38,638 bases of DNA from Anaerolineae bacterium (GTDB lineage Bacteria; Chloroflexota; Anaerolineae; JAFGEY01). A program made the translations under genes and the position numbers. The notes beneath the pieces are model-generated. The model was not told the origin of the DNA and did no database searches. It was given only the letters and a program-made list of their open reading frames with translations. Below are positions 25,954 to 34,118 of the stretch, in pieces (the stretch's first letter is position 1; the number at the start of each line of letters is the position of its first letter). The DNA is taken from assembly GCA_016783145.1 (NCBI GenBank), contig JADHXD010000034.1:1-38638 (forward strand). Reading direction: 5' to 3'.

Positions 25954-28191
25954 TCACTCGTAGCGCAGTGCCTCCACAGGCTGCAGTCTCGTCGCGCGCC
26001 ACGCCGGATAGAGCCCACCGACGACGCCCAGCGAGAGAGCAGTCGCGAACGACTGGAGGACCAAGGAGAGGCTGAGACGGGTCTGTACAAAGCCCGCCAT
26101 AAGAGGGATCGTGTTAAGCAACGCGCTGATCGCCGCGCCGGTGACAAAGCCTGCCGTCCCGCCGAGCAGACTCAGGGCCACCGACTCGCGCATGATCATC
26201 CATAGCACGCGTCCCTTGCGCCATCCCAACGCCCGCAGCACGCCTATCTCGCGCGTGCGCTCAAAGACACTCATCACCATCGTGTTCGTCATCCCCGCTC
26301 CCCCCACCAAGAGAGCCAGCAGAGAGATGGCCCACGTGCTGGCCTGCATAGCCTGTATGTCTGTCACATCCTCAGCAAAGTCACTCGTCAGCGACAGGGC
26401 GACCTCTGGGAAACGCGTCTCGACCTCGTCTCTCACCTCTCCGGCCCGGTTAGGGTCCGCTAGCCAGATGCTCAGGAAGCTGATCTTGTGCGGCTGACCA
26501 AAGAGGGACTGCGCATCACGCAGACTCACCATTCCCCCTCCGTCCTCAAAGGGCACGCCGGTCTCATAGATGCCCACAATGCGAAAGGAGGTATCAAAGA
26601 CACGCAACGTCTCTCCAATCTCTTTGTCCAGGTTGTCCGCAGCCACACGTCCAAGGACGATCTGCCGGTTCGCGGTCAGGGTCTCCCCCTCGACGATCTG
26701 GAAATCATCGAGCGCCCGCCCCCGGGGATGGTAGCCAAAGACCACAAAGAAGGGCAGGTCCCCAAGGCTCGCATAGCCGGTCAGAAATCCCTCAGCAGCC
26801 TGCACGCCAGGCAGCGCGCTGATGCGCCGCACGATCCCCTCATCGATCTTGCTCAGGTCCATAGAAGCATCGGCCTCCATGCCCACCAGGTGCGCCCCGC
26901 CCATGCTGGCCAGATCGGTGATCTCGGCGATGAACCCATCGGACAGAGCGCCCAGACTGACGATGGCCATAATCGCGACGCCAACGCCGATGACGGTGAG
27001 CAGGGCACGCGTGGGCTGCCGCAAGACGCTGCGCAGCAGCGATCCTCCCGCCCGCGGCTGTGATGCGTGGGGGGACGCGCCCCCCTCAGCACGCATCGCC
27101 TCAGCAGGGGTCATCCGAGATGCGCGCCAAGCCGGGTAGGCGCCACCGACCCATCCCAGGATCAGGGCTACGCCGATCCCCTGGGCAAAGAGAGCGGGGG
27201 AGAAGGATCCGATCAGAAAGCCGCTCACCGCCGGGACGCTCTGCAAAGCCCAGACCGCCGCTGTCCCGACACCCACACCGATCGCCCCCCCGAGGCCGCT
27301 CAAGGCCAGGGACTCGCTCAACACCATGCCCAACACTCGACGGCGACGCCAACCCAGCGCACGCAACGCGCCGAACTCGTGCGTGCGCTCAAAGACGCTC
27401 ATCAGCATGGTGTTCATCACTCCCACCCCACCGATCACCACTGCGAGCAGGGAGATCCCCCACGTGAACCCCTGCATGTAAGCCAGCATATCCTGCTGCT
27501 GCACGAAATCGGACGAGGTGGTAACCGTGAGGTCGGCAAAGCGCTGCTCGATACGCTGGCGCACACGCTCAGCATCCGCGATATCTTCCAGCTTGATCAG
27601 ATACACGTTCACCTGGCGAGGGCGCCCGGCAAGAGCCTGCGCATCGTCGAGCAAGACCACAGCCGCGCCATCCTCGATCGGTTCGCCGGTCTCATAGATG
27701 CCTGCGATGCGATAGACACTCTCGTAGAGCCGGAAGGTATCTCCGACGCCTTTTTCCAGGTTGTCCGCGGCTGCCCGCCCCATCAGCAGGGACCGCCCTT
27801 TCTGTCTTCCAGATCCTGCTTCCAGCCCTTCGCCTTCCACGATCTTGAAGTGTTGGATAGCGAAGCGGTCCGATTCATATCCAAAGACGATAAAGTAAGG
27901 GACCCCGTCCGTAGAAGCGAGCGTGTAGACCATGCCCGCCACCTGTTCGACTCCGGGCAGGGCCTCCAGCGCAGCGCCGACCTCCTCATCGACCGCGCTA
28001 AAGACGATGTCTACCGCGTCCTCCTGGGCGACCATCAGGTCCGCCCCACTGCCCCCTGAGAGCGAGCCATACCCGGCGACCAGCCCGTTGGAGAGCGCTC
28101 CCAGGGCGACGATGGCGGCGACACCGATGGCAATGCCGAACAGGGTCAACAGCGTGCGCGCCTTGCGGCGAAGGAGACTCTTGACGACCAT
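25954..28191 (-). CDS. ABC transporter permease with two tandem MacB/FtsX modules (exporter 2)
   Basis: A 745-aa membrane protein made of two similar halves (about 1-365 and 385-745). Each has an N-terminal helix (LLRRKARTLLTLFGIAIGVAA; LLRQPTRALLTVIGVGVAIMA), an extracytoplasmic MacB domain with the shared string YLIxLED-like/ISFLSIWL region and VxxxIVGIYETG, three helices with the coupling motif (HEFGALRALGWRRR; REIGVLRALGWRKG) and a C-terminal AWRASRMTPAEAMR-like end. The protein therefore carries both half-permeases and could pair with two copies of the single ATPase. It has no strong ribosome site before the ATG at 28191; a direct repeat CGGGGTATA lies just upstream. It is positioned between its adaptor and ATPase genes. 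Confidence 0.9.
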   Translation of the reverse strand: MVVKSLLRRKARTLLTLFGIAIGVAAIVALGALSNGLVAGYGSLSGGSGADLMVAQEDAVDIVFSAVDEEVGAALEALPGVEQVAGMVYTLASTDGVPYFIVFGYESDRFAIQHFKIVEGEGLEAGSGRQKGRSLLMGRAAADNLEKGVGDTFRLYESVYRIAGIYETGEPIEDGAAVVLLDDAQALAGRPRQVNVYLIKLEDIADAERVRQRIEQRFADLTVTTSSDFVQQQDMLAYMQGFTWGISLLAVVIGGVGVMNTMLMSVFERTHEFGALRALGWRRRRVLGMVLSESLALSGLGGAIGVGVGTAAVWALQSVPAVSGFLIGSFSPALFAQGIGVALILGWVGGAYPAWRASRMTPAEAMRAEGGASPHASQPRAGGSLLRSVLRQPTRALLTVIGVGVAIMAIVSLGALSDGFIAEITDLASMGGAHLVGMEADASMDLSKIDEGIVRRISALPGVQAAEGFLTGYASLGDLPFFVVFGYHPRGRALDDFQIVEGETLTANRQIVLGRVAADNLDKEIGETLRVFDTSFRIVGIYETGVPFEDGGGMVSLRDAQSLFGQPHKISFLSIWLADPNRAGEVRDEVETRFPEVALSLTSDFAEDVTDIQAMQASTWAISLLALLVGGAGMTNTMVMSVFERTREIGVLRALGWRKGRVLWMIMRESVALSLLGGTAGFVTGAAISALLNTIPLMAGFVQTRLSLSLVLQSFATALSLGVVGGLYPAWRATRLQPVEALRYE

Positions 28192-28234
28192 GTATACCCC
28201 GCTATACCCCGAGTTGCACAGTGCGCAGCACGGT

Positions 28235-29584
28235 CTACTCGACCTCGATATCCACGAACGCCGTCATTCCCCAGCGAAGTGCCAGATTGCTTTCCTCTAG
28301 CTCGATCACCACCGTGTAGTGAACTCCGCCCGTCCCAGACTCAGCCATGGGAGAGATGCGGGTTACGCGCCCGGCAAACACCCGCTCGGGCAGGGCATCA
28401 AAGGTGACCAGAACCCGCTGGTCCAACGCCACGCGGGCGACGTCGATCTCGTCCAGATCGGTCGTCTCTACCCGCAGTGTACTCAGATCTCCCAGGATGA
28501 CCAGCGACTGACCGGGAGAGACGATCTCTCCCACCCTTACGTACACCCCACCGACGGTGCCGTCAAATGGAGCAACGACCGTTGCTTCCCGCAGCCGCTG
28601 CTCGATCTCCTCGACCGACAGCTCAGCCTGCTCCAGTCGCGCCTCTGCCTGGGCGATCTCGTACTCGGACACGTCGTCCCGATAGGGATTCTCCCACGCC
28701 AGGAGGTGATCGAGTTGTGCCTGAGCCGCCCGCACGGCGGAACCCAGGATCTCCAGGGTGATCAGATGAGCCTCACGCGCTTCCGCCGCCTGTGCGAGCA
28801 CGGCCTGCGCTTCCTCCAACTGCGCGGCGAGCACATCGAGGCTGAGCCCGTGCGCACGCCGGGCACCGTTGGCTCGATCGAGCTGCGCCTGCGCCGCGCG
28901 ATAGTTCAACTGGGCCTGTTCAAGCTGTTTGGTCCACGCATCGCGGATTTCCTGATCCTCCCACGGACGGTCCAACGCCTTGTTATACTCGTTCTGTGTG
29001 TCATCCAGGGCGATCTTGGCCCGCTCGACCTCTATCTGGGCGGCCTCGACTTCGGGCTTTGGGTCCTGGGCACGGACCTGGACCAACTGCTTCTCGATCT
29101 GCTTGACCCGGGCCTCGGCAACGGCGATGTCATCGGCTGGATCTTGGGCCTGCGCGCGCGCCAACTGCTGCTGGGCAGCCTTGAGCGCGATCTCGGCCTG
29201 AACGACCTGATGCGCGTTCTCGCGATCCGCCCGCGCCATGACCTCTTCACTGGCTCCTTCGCGCAGCCGCCCGAGCAGAGCTTGCTGCGCGGACACCTCC
29301 TCTCGGGCGACCCGCAGTGCGATCTCGAGGTCTGTCGTGTCCAACAGCACTACGGGCGCTCCCTTGGAGACCCTATCTCCCGGTTCGGCCAGTACCTCTA
29401 CCACAGTACCTCCCGCCTCAGCGCTCAGGGTGGCCCATCTTTCCGGCACGATCTCGCCGGTCACCGAGACCACCGGCACATAGTCCCCTCGCACTTCAGG
29501 AGTCGCCTCGGGCACCTTGCTGGCCCCACATCCTGAGATCAGCAGAACCAGCACCAGCCATCCTGCAGCAAAGATCCTTTTCAT
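28235..29584 (-). CDS. HlyD/MacA-like efflux adaptor lipoprotein (exporter 2)
   Basis: A 449-aa lipoprotein adaptor. The signal peptide ends LISGC with Cys19. A first barrel-sandwich half (TLSAEAGGTVVEVLAEPGDRV) is followed by a long Ala/Glu/Gln coiled coil with repeated AQAQ strings (about 100-330), the second half (VVAPFDGTVGGVYVRVGEIV) and a C-terminal beta-barrel part. GGAGGACAAG immediately precedes the ATG at 29584. It is paralogous to the adaptor at 16073-17473: the block KALDRPWEDQ, the coiled-coil length and the end region (LRWGMTAF) are shared. It is the first gene of the exporter 2 set and lies about 80 bp downstream of the racemase. Confidence 0.9.
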   Translation of the reverse strand: MKRIFAAGWLVLVLLISGCGASKVPEATPEVRGDYVPVVSVTGEIVPERWATLSAEAGGTVVEVLAEPGDRVSKGAPVVLLDTTDLEIALRVAREEVSAQQALLGRLREGASEEVMARADRENAHQVVQAEIALKAAQQQLARAQAQDPADDIAVAEARVKQIEKQLVQVRAQDPKPEVEAAQIEVERAKIALDDTQNEYNKALDRPWEDQEIRDAWTKQLEQAQLNYRAAQAQLDRANGARRAHGLSLDVLAAQLEEAQAVLAQAAEAREAHLITLEILGSAVRAAQAQLDHLLAWENPYRDDVSEYEIAQAEARLEQAELSVEEIEQRLREATVVAPFDGTVGGVYVRVGEIVSPGQSLVILGDLSTLRVETTDLDEIDVARVALDQRVLVTFDALPERVFAGRVTRISPMAESGTGGVHYTVVIELEESNLALRWGMTAFVDIEVE

Positions 29585-29665
29585 CTTGTCCTCCGATCAG
29601 TGTACATCACCTTTTCACGAACCTTGTGCCATCTGACGATCCACCTCTCTCACGCCCGGAAACCA

Positions 29666-30358
29666 CTACGCCAGTGCGTAGCGCAGCGCCGCCTCGGCGT
29701 GAAGGACCGTCGTGTCAAAGGTGGGCATTCCCGCATCCTGCTCACTTACCAACAGGGGGATCTCTGTGCAGCCCAGGATGACGCCCTCTGCCCCGCGCGC
29801 TGCCAGCCTTTGGATGAGGGCGACGAATTCCGCCCTGGACTCGTCGCGGATCTGTCCAGCGACCAGCTCGTCATAGATGACCGCGTTCACGTACGCTCGC
29901 TCCTCCGCATCGGGCACGATGACAGAGACGCCTTTGCGTGCCAGCGCATCTCGATAGAAGGTCTTTTCCATCGTGAACCGGGTTCCGAGCAGCCCGACCG
30001 TCTCGATCCCTCTTGCCAATATGGCATCGCCGACGGCGTCGAGCAGGTTGAGCACGGGAACGGTCACGCTGGCCTGCACCTGGTCGTACACCAGGTGCAT
30101 TGTATTGGTGGCAATGACGATGCAGTCCGCGCCTGCCGCCTGGAGCCTGCCCGCCGCCTCGCTCAGGCCCTGCGCGACCAGATCCCAGCGATCGTGTTCG
30201 GGCCAGTCCACGTAGGACTGAAAGCTGACGCTGTAGATAAGGATTTCCGGATAGCCATAGTCGCCATAGCGCTGCGTATAAGCACGCGTGATATACCGGT
30301 AGTACTCGACGGTAGACTCGGGGCTCATCCCGCCCAGAATGCCGATCCGCTTGTGCAC
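29666..30358 (-). CDS. Aspartate/glutamate racemase family protein (YgeA-like)
   Basis: A 230-aa PLP-independent racemase. The N-terminus is RIGILGGMSPESTVEYY. The first catalytic position is Thr84 in ATNTMH and the second is Cys197 in GCTEIP, which agrees with the Thr/Cys pair recalled for E. coli YgeA (L-Asp/Glu racemase) rather than the usual Cys/Cys pair. The GTG at 30358 is preferred because GGAGGAGGG lies 5 nt before it; the ATG at 30379 overlaps the previous stop as ATGA and would add seven residues. It follows the methyltransferase gene closely and may act with it. The substrate is unknown; racemisation of an amino acid for the wall or a peptide is possible. Confidence 0.87.
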   Translation of the reverse strand: MHKRIGILGGMSPESTVEYYRYITRAYTQRYGDYGYPEILIYSVSFQSYVDWPEHDRWDLVAQGLSEAAGRLQAAGADCIVIATNTMHLVYDQVQASVTVPVLNLLDAVGDAILARGIETVGLLGTRFTMEKTFYRDALARKGVSVIVPDAEERAYVNAVIYDELVAGQIRDESRAEFVALIQRLAARGAEGVILGCTEIPLLVSEQDAGMPTFDTTVLHAEAALRYALA

Positions 30359-30375
30359 GATCCCTCCTCCTTTTC

Positions 30376-31176
30376 TCATCCCTGTTTTCTGCCCACGAGC
30401 AGGGCGTAACCCAGGTACTGGAAAACATCCTTGGGAAGGCGGCGGCCCCGCATGTACCGTCGCATCTCGGAGCTCTTGATGTACAGGGCCAACGCCCTGT
30501 AGAACATGCCCGCGATGTCGCGAAGGCGGTATCGCTTGACCTGGGTCGCTTCGCGCCGGGCATCGACCGTGAGGGACCTAACCACGACATCCCTCAACCC
30601 TGCGCTCTCCAGCCATCCCAGCCACTCGCCAGAGGTGGGCAGGTCTACCTCGATGTCCCAGATATCGCCTATGCGTTCCATCATCCCGGCTGGCGGCCTC
30701 TCGATCCAGACCTCCTCGTTGAGACCCACGTACCCACCGGGCTTGAGCACACGGGCGAGCTCGGCGACCGCCTTGGGCCTGTCGCTGACAAAGGTGAGGA
30801 CCGACTCACAGAGGACGGCGTCAAACATCCCCTCGTGAAAGGAGAGCGCCTGGACATCCTCGACCCGAAACTCGACGCGATCCTCTACCCTCTCCCTGCG
30901 CGCGCGGTCCCTCGCGTTTTCGATCATCGCCTCGCGCAGGTCTATGCCGACCACCCGGCAGCCATATGCCCTGGCGAGGTGGCACGCCGTCGCCCCGACG
31001 CCGCAGCCGATGTCCAGGACATACGCGTTCTCGTCGATGTGACAGAGCTCGATGAGCGTCTGAGTGCTCTCGAACCCCCCCATGTGCTTGGTGGTCCCCA
31101 TGTATGCCTGGATATCGAAATAGGAGAGCTGTGACCCAGAGTCTCCCCGCGATCGTTTCTCCCCGTCTGCCATCAT
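30376..31176 (-). CDS. Class I SAM-dependent methyltransferase
   Basis: A 266-aa methyltransferase. Motif I is VLDIGCGVGATACHLA, followed by the acidic end of strand 2 (VVGIDLREAMIENA), motif II region (RVEDVQALSF), FDAVLCESVLTFV and post-II LKPGGYVGLNEEVW, all typical of small-molecule methyltransferases. The C-terminal 80 residues are specific to a subfamily not recognised. GGGAGGG lies 3 nt before the ATG at 31176 and 6 nt before a second ATG at 31173; either is possible. Its stop overlaps the upstream ATG of the racemase frame (ATGA). The substrate is not indicated. Confidence 0.88.
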   Translation of the reverse strand: MMADGEKRSRGDSGSQLSYFDIQAYMGTTKHMGGFESTQTLIELCHIDENAYVLDIGCGVGATACHLARAYGCRVVGIDLREAMIENARDRARRERVEDRVEFRVEDVQALSFHEGMFDAVLCESVLTFVSDRPKAVAELARVLKPGGYVGLNEEVWIERPPAGMMERIGDIWDIEVDLPTSGEWLGWLESAGLRDVVVRSLTVDARREATQVKRYRLRDIAGMFYRALALYIKSSEMRRYMRGRRLPKDVFQYLGYALLVGRKQG

Positions 31177-31359
31177 TGACCCTCCCGTGCCTTCGCCGCG
31201 CCTGACGCGGCCCATCGCATGCCGTCTCTATCCCCTTCCTCCACACCAGACGCCGGTCTGGACGATCCACTTGGCGATTCCCTGGGCTGCGCCGGGCTTC
31301 CGGTCTCGTCCTCCCACACTTTGCTCCGCGCTCACTTTGCCCTCCACGATGACTGCAAG

Positions 31360-31686
31360 CTACTTTCGCTTTCTTCCGCCAAAGAGAGCCAGCTCAAAGA
31401 GCTTGAAGAAGCAGTCCACATCCTGAAAGCCGATCGCTCTCAGCCACGCACACTGCATTTCGACCGGGGCAAGAATGTTCTCCCTCTTGTCCGGACAGGC
31501 ATAGTATTCCCGAGCGACCTCTTTCCGGGATCTACTCGATCCTGAATCGAGATGGAACTGGTACAGGTCGATCTGCGTCCCGGCGCAGGGAATGGCCCCG
31601 CGTACGCCGTTGAGGTAGGTCTGACTCAACGACTCTGTCTGCCATTCGCTGCCTTGAGGCGTCACTGCCTTTGCATCGTCTGTCAC
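31360..31686 (-). pseudogene. Class I methyltransferase remnant with internal deletion
   Basis: A 108-aa reading frame that joins two separate parts of a methyltransferase. Residues 1-46 resemble the N-terminal cap of such enzymes (YLNGVRGAIP, then a QIDL helix). Residues 50-108 resemble the C-terminal end (REYYACPDKRENILAPVE, then QCAWLRAIGFQDVDC and FFKLFELALFGGRK). The whole Rossmann core, including motif I and the GxGxG loop, is missing, so it cannot bind SAM. The junction lies near residue 46-52 (about 31530-31550). It is upstream of the intact methyltransferase gene and belongs to a different subfamily. Alternatively it is a small protein that binds a related enzyme; the deletion explanation is preferred. 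The gap 31175-31360 holds a 6-bp hairpin at 31246-31261. Confidence 0.65.
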
Positions 31687-31790
31687 GCCCTACTCCTCCA
31701 CCTATCGCTCACTCGACGCCCCTCCACGGGACAAGAAGGAAGACGGGTCCACGAGCCCGGCTGCCTATCCGTGCGCGACCTCAGCACGCT

Positions 31791-32168
31791 CTATGAGAAC
31801 ATCCGTATCCCAAGCAAGATCACCCATGCCGCCACGAGCAGCCAGATAACGACGATGACGGCGGCGGCAACGCGGTTCACGGGCCTGCCCTGGGCGATCA
31901 CTTCCCGCGCCCGCTCCCGGCACTCGGCCATCACCTCCGGCGGGATCATCCTGCGCGCGAGGAGGATCCCCAGAGGCACCAGGATCAGGTCATCCAGGTA
32001 GCCCAGGACCGGGATCACATCCGGAATCAAGTCGATAGGGCTGAACGCATATCCGACGACGAGGGCGGCCCAGAGCCGGGCGTACCAGGGCACGCGTGGG
32101 TCCCGGTAGGCCAGGTACAGGGCATAGGTCTCCGCCTTGAGCTGACGGGCCCGCTCTCTCCAGTCCAT
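31791..32168 (-). CDS. DUF1232 (YkvA-like) membrane protein
   Basis: A 125-aa protein of the DUF1232 family. The signature [21 protein letters not shown] (positions about 41-61) is characteristic, and a C-terminal hydrophobic helix ([21 protein letters not shown]) ends the protein. Function is unknown; relatives are small membrane proteins often linked with stress or envelope genes. The ATG at 32168 shares its A with the TGA stop of the regulator gene (TGATG), so the two are translationally coupled and are probably controlled together. Confidence 0.9.
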   Translation of the reverse strand: MDWRERARQLKAETYALYLAYRDPRVPWYARLWAALVVGYAFSPIDLIPDVIPVLGYLDDLILVPLGILLARRMIPPEVMAECRERAREVIAQGRPVNRVAAAVIVVIWLLVAAWVILLGIRMFS

Positions 32169-32980
32169 CAGGAGTCGATCCGGCTCTCAAAGGCGCAGGC
32201 AAACAGCTCTCGATCCTCTTCCTGGATGAGGTCCAGCGCCCGATCGCCGAGCAAGGCCAGGACGCGCGGAAGGTACAGGTCGGTCCGCAGGTGGTGCTCG
32301 GCGACAAAGACAAAGAGCGGGCTGCCCGTCCACGAGGCCCGCGCCTGGTTCTCGTTCAGCAGCTCGCCGATCAGCACTTCCTCCCCGTCGATGACAAGCA
32401 CGAGCCACAGCCCCTCCACCCGTTCCCGCGCCTCTCCAGGCACCGGCGTAGCGACCACGCGCCCTCCCGGAAGGTCGAGGCACTCTGTACTGTAGACCAC
32501 GACTCGCGCGCCTCTCTCGATCGCCCGCTCCAGAGCAGGTCGCAGGGCCGGGTAAGTAGCGGGCAGGAGCGACAGGTAGATCTGGCGCTTGGCCTGGTCG
32601 ACCATCTCCTCCGCCTTGGACATCACGTTCTCGTGTCCCTCGATGCTCCACACATAGTCGAGGTCCGAAACAGAATCCAGCACGGTCAGATCGTCCTTGA
32701 GCGAGGAGATGAGCTCTTCGTGCTCGCGGTGCCACTGGTCGAGGAACTCGCGCGCCGCGACCGGGGCATACTGCGTGCTCCCTTCCTTGCGCAAGACCAT
32801 CGCCGCGCCGCGGGAGGTCAACTTGCCAAGCACCTCGTAGATCATCGATCGTGGGACGCTAGAGAGCTTGGCGAGTTGGTACCCGGTGATCGGGCTCTCA
32901 CGGAGCAGGGCCACGTATGCCTTGGCCTCGTATTCTGAAAAGCCGATCTTTACCAGCTTTTCCAATGTGTCATCGCTCAT
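32168..32980 (-). CDS. TrmB-family transcriptional regulator
   Basis: A 270-aa TrmB-like regulator. The N-terminal winged helix (about 5-75) has [16 protein letters not shown] and an [17 protein letters not shown] recognition region; a coiled coil (about 85-110) and a TrmB-type effector-binding domain (about 110-270) follow. Many relatives bind sugars. The ATG at 32980 follows GGGAGGGG; an in-frame ATG at 32998 precedes it but is less well placed. It has a near-perfect promoter with inverted repeats just downstream of the -10, consistent with autoregulation. It faces the small RiPP-like gene divergently and is followed by the DUF1232 gene. Its sugar-type effector domain fits loosely with the mannosidase and isomerases in the window. 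Confidence 0.9.
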   Translation of the reverse strand: MSDDTLEKLVKIGFSEYEAKAYVALLRESPITGYQLAKLSSVPRSMIYEVLGKLTSRGAAMVLRKEGSTQYAPVAAREFLDQWHREHEELISSLKDDLTVLDSVSDLDYVWSIEGHENVMSKAEEMVDQAKRQIYLSLLPATYPALRPALERAIERGARVVVYSTECLDLPGGRVVATPVPGEARERVEGLWLVLVIDGEEVLIGELLNENQARASWTGSPLFVFVAEHHLRTDLYLPRVLALLGDRALDLIQEEDRELFACAFESRIDS

Positions 32981-33051
32981 TGCACCCCTCCCACACAACC
33001 TACCTTCTCGCCAGCACCCGCCTCGACTTGCTTGGCCAGTAGTCGTTAGTG

Positions 33052-33071
33052 GGATAACCTAGACGTTATCC
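33052..33071. promoter_or_regulatory. Operator-like inverted repeat in the regulator leader
   Basis: GGATAAC and GTTATCC form a perfect 7-bp inverted repeat with a 6-bp spacer. It lies in the transcribed leader of the TrmB-like regulator gene, about 80 bp before its start, and in the intergenic region facing the RiPP-like gene. Confidence 0.65.
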
Positions 33072-33079
33072 TTCTAACC

Positions 33080-33103
33080 TAGTGGTGTGGCATCTAACCA
33101 CTA
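33080..33103. promoter_or_regulatory. Operator-like inverted repeat overlapping the -10 of the regulator promoter
   Basis: TAGTGGT and ACCACTA form a perfect 7-bp inverted repeat with a 10-bp spacer. Its right end touches the -10 element at 33103-33108 and it covers the start of transcription, so binding would repress the regulator gene. Confidence 0.68.
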
Positions 33104-33131
33104 TTATACCCCGGTTCGCACACCTTGTCAA
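33103..33131 (-). promoter_or_regulatory. Perfect sigma70 promoter of the TrmB-like regulator
   Basis: On the minus strand TTGACA (33131-33126) and TATAAT (33108-33103) are separated by exactly 17 bp. Initiation near 33096 gives a leader of about 115 nt that contains both inverted repeats. Confidence 0.92.
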
Positions 33132-33170
33132 GAGCAAAGCTGAGGGACACCCTTTCTCTGGGAGGAAGAA

Positions 33171-33586
33171 ATGAACAACTCGTCTGACGATCGGACAGAG
33201 GAAAGCACCAGTGGAATCACGAGGGCTGGTGAGAGCGGACACCCTTCCGAGGGCGTTCCAGGACTCAACAAGATCCCGCGCGGCACCGAGATGCTGGTCA
33301 AAAGGGCATCGGTGGACCCGGCCTTTCGCCAGGCCCTGATCGAACGACGGGCAGATGTCGCGCGGGACATCGGGCTCGTTCTCACCATGGCCGAGAGTGT
33401 CATGCTCGACGCGATCCCATCGGCCCAGCTTGAGGGGTCATCGAATATGCCAAGGTGTCGGACGAGGAGCGCGAGGCCCTTCTCAGCCATGGCGACGACA
33501 CGATACCGCCTGCGACCCCATCGAGCAGCTTGCAGTCTGCCGCCTTGGCCGACAGAACGAGAGGCATCCGGCCCGACCGCCCGTAA
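33171..33586 (+). pseudogene. NHLP/Os1348-like RiPP precursor-like small protein, frameshifted
   Basis: After a strong GGGAGGAAG ribosome site, the ATG at 33171 opens a frame that encodes a charged N-terminus and then a helical region (LVKRASVDPAFRQALIERRA, then VARDIGLVLTMAESVMLDAIP) like the leader of NHLP/Os1348-type RiPP precursors. At a G4 run (33434-33437) homology jumps to another frame (VIEYAKVSDEEREALLSHG) and ends at TAA 33584-33586 with the tail TRGIRPDRP. Restoring one G gives about 138 aa. The second frame has a TGA just upstream, so it cannot start alone. The first frame continues as a shadow of mscL. The product might be a peptide precursor or a regulatory protein; no maturation enzyme is adjacent. 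Confidence 0.6.
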
Positions 33587-33603
33587 CAAGTTGGGGCAAG
33601 GAA

Positions 33604-33672
33604 GGCCCTCCCAAGTCTCGCGGATTTGGGAGGCCGGTGCGGGTGAGGGATGGCCCTTGCTATGCCTCACCC
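33604..33672. terminator. Two hairpins between the RiPP-like gene and mscL
   Basis: CTCCCAA (33608-33614) pairs with TTGGGAG (33626-33632), extendable by GGC/GCC with one bulge. GGGTGAGG (33641-33648) pairs perfectly with CCTCACCC (33665-33672) and includes the mscL stop codon. The genes are convergent, so these are probable bidirectional terminators, though without a clear T-run. Confidence 0.55.
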
Positions 33673-34118
33673 AATTCGGACGTGCAGTTCGGGCAGCGCG
33701 TGGCCTGGATGGCAATGCTGGTAAAGCAGTACGGGCAGTCCTTGGTCGTCGGGGCGGCGGGTGGGGGCGGCGGCTCTTGTTTCTGGAGCTTGTTCGCGGC
33801 ACGGATGATGAGGAATATGGCCAGCGCCGTGATCAGGAAGCTGATCACCGTGTTGATGAACAGGCCATAGTTGATCGTCACCGCGCCCGCGGCCTGCGCA
33901 TCGGCAAGGGTGGCGTATGGCACGCCGGGATCGCCCCCCTTGAGCACCGCGAACAGGTTGGCGAAATCCACCCGCCCCAACAGCAGGCCAATTGGCGGCA
34001 TGATCACGTCATCGACCAGGGACTTGACGATGGCCCCAAAGGCCCCGCCGATAATCACACCTATGGCCAGGTCCAACACGTTGCCGCGCATGATGAACTT
34101 TTTGAACTCTTGGAACAT
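33660..34118 (-). CDS. mscL: Large-conductance mechanosensitive channel MscL with C-terminal zinc ribbon
   Basis: MscL opens at high membrane tension to release osmolytes. The 152-aa product has the N-terminal amphipathic helix ([20 protein letters not shown]), TM1, an extracytoplasmic loop, TM2 ([19 protein letters not shown]) and a cytoplasmic part. After a Pro-rich linker, two CxxC pairs (CPYC and CPNC, 10-13 residues apart) form a probable zinc ribbon, an addition seen in some Chloroflexota and Actinobacteria. AGGAGGAGG precedes the ATG at 34118; the longer frame has no homology. The 221-bp gap to the mannosidase gene (34119-34339) shows no clear feature. Confidence 0.95.
   Translation of the reverse strand: MFQEFKKFIMRGNVLDLAIGVIIGGAFGAIVKSLVDDVIMPPIGLLLGRVDFANLFAVLKGGDPGVPYATLADAQAAGAVTINYGLFINTVISFLITALAIFLIIRAANKLQKQEPPPPPAAPTTKDCPYCFTSIAIQATRCPNCTSELGEA

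Noticed and set aside
27067..28059. 330-codon plus-strand open frame
   Set aside because: It is a shadow of the tandem permease gene.
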